Assembly: GCA_018340805.1 (NCBI GenBank)
Contig: JACMZG010000008.1
Location: 11,844,451-11,908,450 of the forward strand
Reading direction: 5' to 3'
DNA: 64,000 nt
From: Microvelia longipes
Lineage: Eukaryota; Arthropoda; Insecta; Hemiptera; Veliidae
In this document: positions 20,720 through 33,029 of the stretch, piece by piece
Numbering within the stretch: the first letter of the stretch is position 1
Layout: each line of letters starts with the position of its first letter
Position numbers and translations under genes: made by a program
The notes under the pieces: model-generated
Database searches by the model: none
What the model saw: only the letters and a program-made list of their open reading frames with translations
What the model was told of the DNA's origin: nothing

Positions 20720-21450
20720 TGTACTCATCATCAAAGGTATTTGCTTATAATAAAAGAAGTATGTATATCAGCTTTTGTGTGTGAAATATTAGTAACTTCA
20801 GTCTCTTCCATGCATTGCTGCAGTAGAATGAAATATCTTCTATTCATTTTTTTATCATCTGGAGGACTTGTATGCTAGCTTTTTTAACTGATAAAGGATG
20901 CATTGACACCAGTTGAATTAACTTATACATAAGTACTGCTGTAGATGTCAATGCCATTTCTTAATTTATGTTCCAATTCTGCTTACAAGAGGAATATAGT
21001 GGTATATAGAATCATCAAGTGACTTTATTCACCTACATTGAGTTGTCGATACAACTTCAAATGTCAAAAGAAGAAAATTTTAGCCGCTAGGGCTACTTTT
21101 AGTGACTATCCAATCGTAGAAGAGGTTTATGCCAATGTCATGTTGCCTGTTATTGATGAAGGTTACATTGTGTGACTGAACTTCGGACACAGATTTTTCT
21201 ATAAACTTCACAACGATGCCCACGTCAAGAATATCAAGTTTCATCGAGGCATCGATTGCATACTACATGATGATAATATTCCATTTCATATAGGATTTAA
21301 ACTTGTATTAAAATTCTCTTTTATTGTTAAAATTTTATTTTGTAATAAAATTCAGTTGATTTGAATTTTTCATTTATTCTTCTTTTCTGTATGACCAACA
21401 CCAATTTAAGGAAGTTTGTCATATAGACACCCTAGACAACCTTAATCTAT
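20720..21450 (+). repeat. dispersed repeat family D, copy 1
   Basis: Blocks such as AAAGAAGTATGTATATCAGC, ATATCTTCTATTCATTTT, CTGATAAAGGATGCAT, AAACTTGTATTAAA and ACACCAATTTA occur in the same order at 30740-31760. The interior frame around 21085-21170 reads protein-like for ~25 codons and then stops. Probably an old transposon without coding capacity. Confidence 0.6.
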
Positions 21451-21459
21451 TATTTCTTC

Positions 21460-22570
21460 TGACTTACTTTAGCTTAAGCCTTAGTCAGACAAATACTCCA
21501 GCACTTAAATATGTGCCAAATATTAACTTGGCACATATTTCCTAATCTTTCATTATGAGCGGTCCACCTCTGTCAAGACGAACGCATTCAAATTTTAAAA
21601 AAATATTTGATAAAAGTGTGTATGTTATTTTGAAATTTTCTGAATAGAAACATGCCTCAATTATATCTGTGGCTTACAGAGTTCTCAAATATATAAATTG
21701 ATGCGGCACATATTTCTTATGAACATTTTTAGCTCAAATGGCTGATGATCCAATTTTGATGAAACTTCAATTCCAACTTGGCATGAAATCGTAAATTGAT
21801 AAATAATTTTCAACATAATTACACATTTAAGGGGACATGGCAGAGTTCTGTTTGCTGCCTTGATAGTATCACTCACCGTTATAATCAGTAGACAGTGTGG
21901 GAAAATAATGTGAGGCAGCCAATGAGATCAGTCCTGTATGTTAAACAATGTCTTTAACTCTAATTTCCCATGCTGTTAACTAATTACAACCGTGTGGCAA
22001 TACTATAAACATATTGATTACAATATATATATCACCCCCCACCTAAAGCCTTATATACAAAAAGATAAGTTTGATGAAAACTTATTAAATTTAGTTTAGA
22101 GATCAATCTCCTTAATAAAAAATTAACGTATGAGTAGACATGTAATTGATGTTTAGAATTTGATAGTTAAGTTGGGTACATAAACACACTGTAGTAATAA
22201 TAATAGACTTTATTATAAATACAATGCATAAAGTAGAACAGAATTAAATGTCATAGCACACTTCTTTCTAGTTTTAAGCTCTCTAGTAAGGCAGAGCCAA
22301 CGAAAAGGTAGGGATTCATTCTTCCTTTTTGGAAATAACAATGAATATTTACTTACATTAAAGTTACTATGGTATAAATCTTTATTTTATACAATAATTT
22401 ATGTTAATGTATCATTTAATTCCTAATTTTATTCATAATATTGAATTAACAGTGGTTATTATCATTTATTTACACTTTTTTTCTTTATGTTCTTCTTCTT
22501 CTTCTTTCTTATTTTTTTGTCTTTAACTTAATATGTTCGACATTACTCACTGTTTATAAACCATCTTTTT
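21460..22570. other. AT-rich sequence inside the hAT-like element
   Basis: No coding frame. The stretch 21840-22010 is weakly similar to 41390-41650 (shared TCCTG-ATGTTAAAC and CTAATT blocks), suggesting an old dispersed repeat. Confidence 0.35.
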
Positions 22571-23383
22571 ATTTGTTTTTATTTTTTTTTTTTTGGAGCC
22601 ATAGGACCTCTTCTTTTTAATATTTTACAATTTGAAATACGACTATCATTTGGTGGTAGAACATTAATGATAATAATATAATATTTTCCATACATACATT
22701 TTGTATAATAATAATATAGATATAGATAATGATAATACACACACATACTTTTGCAAAATATAAAAATAAGATATTCTTTTAAGGTAAAAATATTTATATT
22801 AGATAAATGTTAATAATATTTTATATTGTATGAGAACAAATAAATAAAAATAAATAAATAATAATAAATTTGCATTTGTTGTATTTACTATGGCTCCCCC
22901 CCCCTGTATATATTATTTAAAAAGTAAAGGAATAAGTAAAATTAAATCCTCATTTAGGCAAAAAATTATTTACTAGCTGTAATAATTACTACAAACTTTA
23001 ATTATTAAATACTATCTGTAGTAATAACATACTAATTTTTTAAACTAACTGTTTTAAATTGTATCCTCTATTACTATCTGTTTTAATTTCACTCTGTCTG
23101 AAATTAAAATAGAAAAAATAATAATAAATATTTATGTTGATATTGATATACATTTTTTTTTTAATGAAATAGTAAAATATTTACAAATACTTTTGTGCTT
23201 ATCACAGCCCCTTTTAACACATTAGGATTTTTTTAAAAATATTATACTTCTTTGACTTATCTTATTTTTATTGTTATATCAAATAATACTATATTTGTTT
23301 AAAGACTTAGATTTTTGCACTCTACATTGCACTAGCTCCTAATTGAGTATTATTGACAGATTATATTAAGGTATAGGTAACTT

Positions 23384-23418
<35 letters not shown>

Positions 23419-23636
23419 AAAAAATAAAAAATTTAAATAAATAAAGTTATAAATATACATACATACACATAAATACATACATACACACAAATACATACAT
23501 ACACAAATATACATACGTACACACACAATCTTTAAAATTAAAAAAATAATTAAAAAAAAAATATATATAAACAATATTTCACATTTATTCTACTATTGTT
23601 GGGAAAAGTAGTATACTTAAATACTGTTATAATGCT

Positions 23637-26600
23637 TCAAATTTGAAAGATTTTAATTAATCCACAAAGATCATTTAAAAAGGTTTCGTTATTTATATGT
23701 TCCTTGATGGCAGAATGCGTTGTTTGTTGATTATTGATATTATATTTCTCTCTGAAGCTTTCCCTGTCAGCTTTGATGAGTGGACAGACAGAAATAATGT
23801 GTTCCATGTCCTGAATAACTCCTAGAGTACACCTATCACACTCTTTATCTGCCAATCCAAACATATGTTTATTTCTGTTTATGTTTCCATGTCCTGATAA
23901 CAATCTATTTATGGTAATTATATTTTCAATAGGGATATTCACTAGATAATACCATGATTTATTTTCCATTCCTATCAGTTGATTATACCAGAGTCCTTTA
24001 CCTGCTAGCAGAGAATTGTTATAATGTTCCTTCCATTCTGATTTACTGTTGTTAATTATTTGTTTTTAAAATCCTCTATGGTAAGTATGGATTCTTCTCT
24101 TATTACTTTTCCTGTCTTAGCTCCTTCTTTTGCTAGCTTATCTACATGTTCGTTAAATTTAATACCAATATGGCTAGGTATCCACTGAAATGTGATTCTA
24201 TGCCCCTTTTCTGTAATTTTGGCAATCTTGAGAGTTATTTCGTGAATTATATAATTTTTAGTTGTTTTAAAGCTTGTTGAAATATATGTGTTTATAGCAT
24301 TCAATGAACTTTGGGAATCAGTTAAAAAGATGAAGTGTTTCTTAATACCTTGATATGTATCTACATATTTAAGGGCTTGCAGGATGGCCATGAGTTCCGA
24401 AGAAAAGACTGTAAAGAAATTGTTTAGCTTGTAGCTACAAGAGATCAATTCTTGTTGGTTTCCATACACCATAAGGAAAGCGCACCCTACACCCATTTCT
24501 GATTTAGAACCATCTGTGTAGATTCTTATAACATCTTCATTATCTAACTGATAATTATTATTCAGATAGTTTAATACCACAGCTTTGGCTTCATGAATGT
24601 CTACATATTCTTTTTTAAATTTAGGTATTTGAGTTTTTATAATTACATTTTGCATTTTAGGACTGAAATATAATTGTTTAAAATTATTTCTTACTATGTT
24701 AATATCATCGAAAATTTCCATTAATATATTTATATAGAATTTGAATTTAGTTTTGACTTGTCTGCTTGTACAATCATTATATGTAACTATAAGTTTTTCG
24801 TATTGATTTCTGCAGTTTTTATCATGTGTGAGTAGATTAGCTAATTGAATTGAAATAGTTCTTTTTAATCTTATAGATATTGGGGGTATATTAGAGATGG
24901 CTTGCATAGTGTTGATTGGCGTTGATTTTATGAAACCACCAATTATTCTTAGAATTTTATTTTGAAGAATCTCCATTTTGTGTTTGAATATTTTATTATG
25001 TATTAAGTATGGTGCACAGTATTCAATTTTAGCTCTTATAATAGCCTTGTACATATGTGCTAAGGTGTCGGGATGAAGTCCCCATTTCCTTCCACGAAAT
25101 ACTTTAAACATATTGGCATCTTTTAGACTTTTACAAATTAGATTGTCTAAAGCAATATCCATTTCAAGTTTGTCATCAAATTGAACTCCCAGAAATTTAT
25201 GATTATTTGCAATTTCTATAATATTTCCGTTGACTGTAAGGAAAAAGTCTTTTTTTTCATGCTGTTCTACGATCTACTATAAATTAAAGACACTGTTTTA
25301 TTATAGTTAATTTTAAAATTAATTTTGATAAATATATTTACCAATTCTGTGAGCATTGATTGAATATTGTTGTTGATTTCTTTAATATTTTTACCCTTAA
25401 TGGAGAGATAAAAATCATCTGCATATTGTCCCAAATACCCTCTATTTTTGATGCAATGATGTACATCTAATGTGTAAATATTAAATAGAATAGAACTGAT
25501 AGGATCTCCTTGCAAAATTCCAAAATTCACTGTCAATGAGATTTTACCCAGGTAGAAAACTTTTTTGGATAGATAAGAGATTAAGTATGATATATATGCT
25601 GGTGGAATATTAATTTTTATTAAAATATCCTGTAGGATGTTGGTGTCAATACTTCCATAGGCATCTTCTAGATCCAAGAAGACTATTTGCATGTTTTGTT
25701 CCTGATTACAAATTATTTCTGCGGCTGAATTAAAAAGGTATGAAAGGCTGTTTTGCGTACCTTTTCCTGGACAAAATCCATTTTGATTTTCTGGTAATAT
25801 ATTATTTTTATGACAGAATAATTCAATTCTATTTTTTAATATCTTGTAGGATTTTAACACTACAACTCATGAGGGCAATGGGTCTAAATCCTTTATTGTT
25901 GAATTTTGGAATAGGTAAAATTTCTATTTCCAGCCAAGAGTTTGGAATTGTACTTGTTTTAAGTATTTGATTATATAAATTTCGAAGAAAAATTATGCCT
26001 TTAATTGGTAAGTTTTTGTAGAATATGTATGAAAATCCATCCCTTCCTGGTGTTGTATTATCAAAATGTTTGATTATTTCAATTAATTCTTTATTTGTGA
26101 TTTCAGGAAAGTCCAAGTTTTTGTATTTTTTAATATCAGGTTTATTTTTTGGTTCTTTTATTAATGTTCTATTTAGAAAAGTTTTGTATTCATCTGAAGG
26201 TAGTTTAAATTGATTGCTTTTATTTAGAGTTTTATATATGTTCCATACATTAGGTTGTGAAGTGGTTGATAGTTTTATGCATAGATCATTCCAAGATTTT
26301 CTTTTTTCATTGTACAAAATTTCTTTTGTTTCCTTGGCTGTTTTGAGATACTCTAATAATTTTTCTCTAGTAGAATCTGTAAAATAATCTTTCAGTTTTT
26401 CTCTTTTCTTCTGGATAGCATTCTTACATCTTTCATTCCACCAGGGGACGGATTTATTATGTTTTACATTATTGTTTTTTGTAGGGATAGCTTTTCTAGT
26501 TGCTTTCTCCATGGTGTCTAAGAAGATTCTGGATCCTTCTTCCGGGCTAAAGTCTTGCCAATCAGGTATTAACTCATGAAAAGTATTTTTAAATACGTCC

Positions 26601-27315
26601 CAATCTGCCAGTTTCATTTTATATTTTAAATTATTTTTATTGAATACCTCCTTATTATTTGATCCATTAAACTTAATTATTATGGGTAAATGGTCACTTC
26701 CTAAGTTATCCTTATAAGTTCCCCACAAAGGGATATCAGTAAGATTAGCAAATGAAAGATCCACAGCAGATTTATCCGTTCGACTGTCTATTCGAGTGGG
26801 TGAACCATCATTTAATAAAATTATATTTGCATTATTCATTAAAGTGTCTTCTATGGCCTTTCCTCTGAAGTCTGTTTTGGTAGAACCCATAAAATGTTTC
26901 TAGAATTGAAGTCTCCAATAATTAAACCTTTGTTAATATTAATATAGCTGAACAAACGCTGCCATTCTGAAATCGCGATATTTCCTTCAGGGGCATATAT
27001 ATTGATAATAAGGATCCAATTGTTATTCACTTTAATTTGTATTTCCTGGGAATCTATAAAATTTGAAGTAAAGCAAATGTTTTCTTGTCTGAGTTTGATT
27101 TCCACATCTTTTTGAATTATAAATGCTAAGCCTCGAATCCCTTTTTGTTTATCTTTACGTATAATATTATAATTATTTAATACAAAATTGTCTTCTGGAC
27201 CAAGTTTAGTTTCTTGAATGGCAGCGATTTGTATGTTTTCACTTTGTAGAAATTGCTCTAAATAAATTTTATTACTAATAACGCTTCTAGCGTTCCAGTG
27301 ACATAAATTTATCAT
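23637..27315 (-). pseudogene. LINE ORF2: endonuclease, reverse transcriptase, RNase H
   Basis: The endonuclease starts at 27315 (MINLCHWNARSV; AAIQETKLG; IINIYAPEG; IIGDFNSRN) and continues after a frame change at ~26870 (LLNDGSPTRID; GSDHLPIIIKF). The RT fingers end the 25829-26890 frame (GFRPIALMSCSVKI). The palm is in 25267-25860 (NGFCPGKGTQNSL; FLDLEDAYGSID; GILQGDPISSILFNIY; catalytic YADD in GQYADDFYLSI). RNase H is in 24056-25162 with TDGSK, SSELMAIL, TDSQSSLNA and WIPSHIG...EHVDKLAKEGA, so the acidic residues are retained. After another frame change at ~24056 the tail has C-D-R-C and H-x5-C. Four frame lesions make it inactive as it stands. Confidence 0.9.
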
Positions 27316-28360
27316 ATTTGATAGTTTAAAAATAAGAGAGGCTGTTAAAAGAAGGTTAAAGCAATAGATGATAAAATTGACTTCAACATTTATTATTTTT
27401 ATAAACCTATTAAAAAGTGAAAGATTATTATTTATTATTTTGTTTCCTGTTAAAACAAATCAGGTCAATCTATATGATGTAAAGGTTAAACATTAACTAA
27501 ATAATAATACTCATTGTATTTAACTTAAAATATATCTAGATTGAAAAAAAAAAAAAAAAAAAAATATTAAACCATTTGAAAAATCAAATATTTATTTTTA
27601 ATTTGAAAAAAAAAAATTAAAAGTAGTTTACATTTATAAAGAATTGAAACAGTTAACCTCTTGGTTAGTAATTTATGTTAATTAAAATTATTAATTAATT
27701 GTTTTATTTAAAAAAAAAAAAATAATGATTAAATAAAAATAATCATCAAACTAAATATAAAAAAGGTAAAATAATTAAATCTAGGTTACATGTATGAAGG
27801 ATTGAACCAAAGAAACTCCTAATAATGGGTAATTACTTTAAATTTATCGTATTATTTATAATTATTAAAACTGAAATTATAAAAAAAATGTAAAAATTCC
27901 TTACAATATAAATGTTTTTAAAATTAAATTAAATTGAATAGTTGTATTTAAATTAAATGCAAATTTAGAAAAAAAAGAAAAAAGAGGAATGTAATGAAAT
28001 TCTTATTAGAAAAAAAAAAAATAAATAATTTATATATAAATATTAATAAAGAAATTTCAAGACAGAAATATTAAATGTTTCCTTCAGCATCCAAAGACTT
28101 AAAAAATGTATTGAAGGCTTTTAATAAATGATTAGAGCCAGAATTATACTTATTATCATATTTAAGTTTATAGGTTTGATAGGCATCGTTGAATATGTTT
28201 TCCGATTCATCCTCTGGTACATTTACATCACTATTATGTTTTGTTATTTTAAATTGTTCTATTTTTTAAGTTTATTTGGATTGTAAAAGGATAGGACAAT
28301 ATTGATTTCCTGCCAAATGAGAATTGCTGCCGCAATGAAGACAGATATTTTTTTCTATAT

Positions 28361-29177
28361 TGCAAGTTATTGTTTCATGTTCATCTCCACATTTTCTGCA
28401 TCTTTTTTTGATTTACAAGAGCTTTTTATATGACCAAACCGATGACAGTTGTAACAAATCTTTATCTTATTATGATATTCCCTTATTCCAAATGTAATAT
28501 ACCCAATAGTTATGTATGTAGGAAGAGAATCAGCTTGTATTGTAATAATGACTTTATCAATAGGTAGAGGTTTATTACTTTTTAAATCTTTTTTCCACAT
28601 GCGAGAGATCCTGTAAGGGCAATCATAATCTGCGGCAATTTCATTTAGTTTAATATTTTCATCGATATCTATAATTCCTTTTACGATCTTTTTCTGTTGA
28701 AATGATTTTATAGTTTTTATTAAAATAAATATTGCAATAAAGTTTTTCCAATTGTTTACCATCTGCGACAAATATTTGGGCCTTATATCTATTAATTACC
28801 TTTATTCTTATCAAACCGTCTCCTAGTATCCTATTTACATCAATACCCAGCTTTAATTCATTTAAATTTTTTTTGGTGATAGAACTTATTGTCAATATTG
28901 TTCTATTCTGGTCTATTAGTGGAGGTTGGATATCTAAATAATAACCTGCTGCTTGTGCTTTTTTATAGAAATTGTCCTCACTGTTAATATCTTGTGCACA
29001 TTCCTGATTCTGCAAATTATTCTCCAGGCCAAGTGAAGTTATTTCCTTTTTGTTTTCTATCGCCTTCTTTTTTGTGTCAGCTTGATTTGCAACAAATTGC
29101 CTGGTTCTAATTGGTGAAAAATTACCCTGTTCTCCTACATTTATAGATTCAACATTTTTATTCTTTTTTCTACCCAT
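28361..29177 (-). pseudogene. LINE ORF1 (gag-like), one frameshift
   Basis: The first part (29177 to ~28659) begins MGRKKNKNVESINVGEQ with a basic, low-complexity N-terminus, then an RRM-like stretch (ILTISSITKKNLNELKLG; DGLIRIKVINRYKAQIF). The second part, in another frame from ~28771, contains DKVIITIQADSLPTYITIGY and ends with a CCHC knuckle, CYNCHRFGHIKSSC. The shift lies between 28680 and 28770. It binds the LINE RNA. Confidence 0.8.
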
Positions 29178-29692
29178 GTTATTGAAAATACATTATATTT
29201 GTAAACATTCCCTAACTAATGTAATATTGTTTGTAATTCGATAATTCTCTATAAATTTTGCTACTCCTAAAATTAACTGAACGCTGTTAGATAATAATTT
29301 TGGCGGGAAAAACTAAAGTTACATTTATAGTAAACAATTACCAAACTTAATGGGAAAGGATTATTAATTTGCTTAGCAAATACAACAAAATGCAATTTAA
29401 ATGTCTAAAATTATGAAATAAATGATAAGAATAATAATATTAATAATGTTTACACACCTGAAAAAAAAAGAAATTGATGAAGAGGTCCGCCGGTGTCCAA
29501 GATCCAAGGATCAGTGTTTGTTTCTTTATGGTTTGTTATGAAAATACTAAAAAGGGTGGGGATATTCTTCTTGTTTATCAGGGTTCTTCTTAATTCTTCT
29601 TAAGAAAAATAAATCCAACATGCCTGACCAATCTGAAAATGCGTTCCATTGTCTTCACTCTGATTATACAGGCACTCTAGAACGCACTTTAG

Positions 29693-29828
29693 GGGTCAAA
29701 GGTTTTGCCTGGGACACCCATCCGATACGAGTCTGCAGAATTGCAGATCCTTGTTAAGGAAGGTATTTACGAAAAATTGAGACCGGTTCCAGCCATTACA
29801 CTTTTTATTAACAAACACCCCTGGGCTT
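29693..29828 (-). repeat. right arm of the split long inverted repeat
   Basis: Complement of 19797-19930, with a few differences and an extra AAAACCTTTGACCCC segment next to the target duplication. Together the arms define an older palindromic element. Confidence 0.8.
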
Positions 29829-29846
29829 TGGGTCTATAAAATAATT

Positions 29847-30073
29847 ATGCTACTATGCAGCAAAGGAAACATTGCTGACTCGTTCTAGCATTTGCCTGCA
29901 TCGGCTCCGCCTCTGCAGGCAAATCGTCATTACCAGCCTCGGCCTAATTACCCTAATAAGTCTTGGGTTAATTACAGCCTCGGCTTGCAATTTCAATAGC
30001 CTGCCCTCGCCTTCGGCTCGGGGGCTAATTTATAAAACTCGTGTCCGAAATTCCATTTTGCTGCCTACTAGCA
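29847..30073. mobile_element. GC-patched MITE, copy 1
   Basis: It starts ATGCTACTATGCAGCAAAGG and ends TTTGCTGCCTACTAGCA, an imperfect inverted pair. The interior has GCCTCGGC/TTCGGCTCGGGG patches and TAATTTATAAAACTCGT. A 158-bp relative lies at 46007-46164. Confidence 0.7.
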
Positions 30074-30353
30074 AAAATCTTACGTTTATTGACCATATGT
30101 ATATGGTCCATATAAAAACAGAAAAGAGTAAATAAGTTTTGTTCATATAACAACAAAGAGACCAATAGACTGCTGCAGGGAGAATAGACTAAAAATAGAC
30201 TGCTGGACTTTAGCTTCATAGTTGGCAAATCTGTCTAAGAAGAACAAAAAAAACACGAAGAAACCCAAAGAAGAACAGTTGTGATAAGAATTCATTTTCT
30301 AAACAAAAGATTTTCCCCATGTATTAGCATAGGACAAAATTTTTAGGAGGTGT

Positions 30354-30690
30354 TTTTTAATATAATTTATTGTATTTAACTCTTGAAATGTTATGAAATC
30401 GAAAGTTGGACATCTATATTTATGTTAGGAAAGGAAACAAGTGTGGTTTGTTCGATTTTTTCCGAATAAAATACGGTAGTGAAATGTGACCTTTTTTTGT
30501 GCATTTTGGACTCTCCGTTTTTTGACTTTTTTTTAATATAATTCATATTATTTAACTCTTGAAATGTTATGAAATCGAAAGTTGGACATCTATATTATCG
30601 AAAAGAAACAAAATCAGTGAGGTTTAGTAGATTTTTCTGAAATAAATACGGTAGTAAAATCTAATGTTTTTGTTTACATTTTGCACTCTT
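30354..30690. repeat. tandem duplication, ~175-bp unit
   Basis: TTAACTCTTGAAATGTTATG and the following ATCGAAAGTTGGACATCTAT, with AATACGGTAGT further on, appear twice, starting near 30354 and 30530. Confidence 0.8.
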
Positions 30691-30739
30691 TTGTTTCTGG
30701 TGTTTTTGTATTATTTTTGACTTCTTATTTAGATAATAT

Positions 30740-31760
30740 CGTATATTATTGGTTTCAACGACAAAGGTAATTTGTTTATACTGAAAGAAGTATGTATATC
30801 AGCATTTGTGGTACGGAATATTAGTAACTTTGTTGATAAGTTGGTCAAGTCACTTCTGTGCATTGATTCCGTGCATTATTTAAGTGAAATGTCAACATCT
30901 TCTATTCATTTTTATAATCTAGAAGACGTGCATGCTAGATTTTTGTTCACTGATAAAGGATGCATGGAGACATTGGCACAAGTTGAATCAACTTCATGCA
31001 TAAATAATTACTGTTGTAAGATGTCAATGTCATTAACTCAATTTATGTTAAATTAAAAACCAAATAATCTGTCAATATATAACTGGAAATATAACAAGCA
31101 AAATGCAATACTACACCTGGGATTTGTTCCATCATTCGACATTTGTCTTCATTGATGGCTTTACATAATGTCATGCTCCACGTTTCGTCACATGTAACTC
31201 ATCAGGGTGCCAACGGAGCCTGAACTCACTGTAACCTTTGATTAAAATTCCAAAGAATATAATGTGAAGTATTTACTAGAGATGAGCAGTGCTCTCTTAC
31301 CACCATCATGCTTGGCAAGCAAAACATGTATCATTTGATACTACCGAGTTTTGAAAAACATGAATACTCCCACAATATAACTGTGTGAGAGACACCTAGG
31401 AACGTAACTTGCAAAATGCAATGCTACAAATTATCTATGTTCATAAAATGATATTGTAATGTCAAACTTTATGACTCATAACAACTGCGAAGCTATGCCC
31501 ACCTCAAGAAAGTCAAGTTTCATCATGGTGAAGCCTTCACGAGCATCTGTCGCAACCTTCGTGCGACTGTAGTCAAAATATTTTATTCTTAATTAGGATT
31601 TAAACTTGTATTAAACCTTTCTTTTATTGCTAAAATTTTATATTATAATAAAATTTAGTAAAATTGATTCTTTTATTTTATTCTAATTTCTCTACGACCT
31701 ACACCAATTTAGGAGGTTTGCCATATAGGAGCCAGGGTGACCCTATCGACTCAATTGAAG
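30740..31760 (+). repeat. dispersed repeat family D, copy 2
   Basis: Longer copy of the repeat at 20720-21450. It carries a 94-codon frame (30772-31056) with LFTDKGCMETLAQ and SINNYCCKMSMSL-like text that is not kept open in copy 1, so I do not call it a gene. Confidence 0.6.
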
Positions 31761-31764
31761 TAGA

Positions 31765-32135
31765 CATTAGTTGATTAATATGGGCTTAAGTCTGAATTAA
31801 ATAAACTCAAGTATGCTTTGTTTTTTATTTTTACATTTATAGAATGTATATCCCTGGTCGGTACAAGACTAATTAGTTAACTTGAATAAATAAAAATTTA
31901 AGAAAATAATCGTCACAAATAAGAAAACCAGAAAATCCCCAAGGCCTTTAACAACGATCACCCTTTCGTTATCAATTTCTTATCAGCGACGGTGGCGCTG
32001 CTACGGACTTTAAATCGCGAATAGTTTATAATAACCTTAACCATTGAGATCAAGGATCTTGAATAAAGGGGATGACACACTATGTCGATTTGCCATACAA
32101 AAAAGTGACCCCATCGAAATGCCCCTGCATTTGGC
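31765..32135. other. spacer, nothing recognised
   Basis: No ORF, RNA gene or clear repeat. Confidence 0.4.
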
Positions 32136-32139
32136 GAAA

Positions 32140-32600
32140 TGCACCAAAATGAAGCATCATTTTGGTGTTTTCAGGGGCTCTGTGTAACCGTATTGAAACC
32201 TCCTCCTATAGTAAATTAAGGTTATAAAAATCAATTTTTAGCTTCCCCCACACATTTTTTGTGTTCTGATTTGAATTTTAAACGTTCTGCTATATACGTT
32301 TTTGTATTTTTGTTCAGATTAATTGATTATATTGATAGTCGAAGGTGATCAGGTCACTTTTTCGATGTTTCAAAATACAATCATTAGGGCTTCTCTAGTA
32401 ATACACCTTTATGCTACTGTTTCAAGGTTATAGCTGTTGAGGTCACTTTTTAGATGTTTTAAAATTTAACTGATAGAACCTCTCTAGTAATAATATATCT
32501 ATGATGTTTCAAAATTTAACTGATTGGGCCTCTCTAGTAATAATATATATATCTATAATGTTTCAAAATTTAAATGATTGGGCCTTTCTAGTAATAAAAT
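32140..32600 (-). mobile_element. dispersed MITE-like repeat, copy D, with its end amplified in tandem
   Basis: 32140-32412 matches copy A in reverse. Its last ~60 bases (TTTCAAAATTTAACTGATTGGGCCTCTCTAGTAATAA) are then repeated about three more times to 32600 with small changes. Confidence 0.7.
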
Positions 32601-32786
32601 CTTGGAGTGCCTATAAAAATATTGTTTGGAGTTTGGGGTCCTTTAAATTCGTCCAGACTAATGTGACTAGAACTTAGCCACGAGACGGAAAAACCCGTAG
32701 GTCTGTAGGAGGACGTTGCCGAGGTTACTAAATAATAAGCACACTATACTATAGAATACCCAATTTCCAAAAAGTTATTATAGTGC

Positions 32787-33017
32787 TGGCAGATGGTGTA
32801 CTAATGAGTTGAAATTTGTAGGGATGTGTTTTTAGGTGTATTTTAATAACTATACAAAGTTTCAACGCATTAACTTTCTTCGAAGTACCCGTTATGCAAA
32901 TTTCTCTGGGTGCGACGGATGGTGTATGAATGAGTTAAAATTTATAGGGATGTGTTTTTAGGTGTATTTTATTAAAGGTAGTTTCAACGCTATAGCTTGC
33001 TTGGAAGTACCCGTTTT
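32787..33017. repeat. tandem duplication, ~115-bp unit
   Basis: GATGGTGTA-TAATGAGTT and GGGATGTGTTTTTAGGTGTA, then TTTCAACGC and GAAGTACCCGTT, appear twice. Confidence 0.8.
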
Positions 33018-33029
33018 GAAAAATAGATC

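Larger units (their letters stand above)
22580..29200 (-). mobile_element. non-LTR retrotransposon (LINE) with RNase H, nearly complete
   Basis: On the minus strand, in order: ORF1 with a zinc knuckle (29177 to ~28361), then a 1.05-kb spacer, then ORF2 (27315 to 23637) with endonuclease, reverse transcriptase, RNase H and a C-terminal Cys/His motif. RNase H downstream of RT places it in the I/R1/LOA-type groups. A poly(A)-like stretch on the minus strand near 22583 may be the 3' tail; both outer boundaries are uncertain. There are only a handful of frame breaks, so insertion is fairly recent. A poly(A) run on the plus strand at 23390-23415 and a (CATA)n tract at 23455-23525 lie in its 3' region. 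Confidence 0.75.
19933..29687. mobile_element. 9.7-kb hAT-like element with nested LINE
   Basis: GAACGCAC at 19933-19940 and 29680-29687 is an 8-bp target duplication. The element 19941-29679 has a perfect 30-bp terminal inverted repeat starting TAGAGTGCCTGTATAATCAG. This is the same family as the 574-bp MITE at 18704-19277 (its first ten bases TAGAGTGCCT are identical). I found no hAT transposase. The size comes largely from a LINE inserted between ~22.6 and ~29.2 kb and from a copy of family D at 20720-21450. Confidence 0.75.

Noticed and set aside
20000..22600. hAT transposase inside the 9.7-kb element
   Set aside because: All six frames are short and none shows the C-terminal hAT dimerisation region or DDE motifs.
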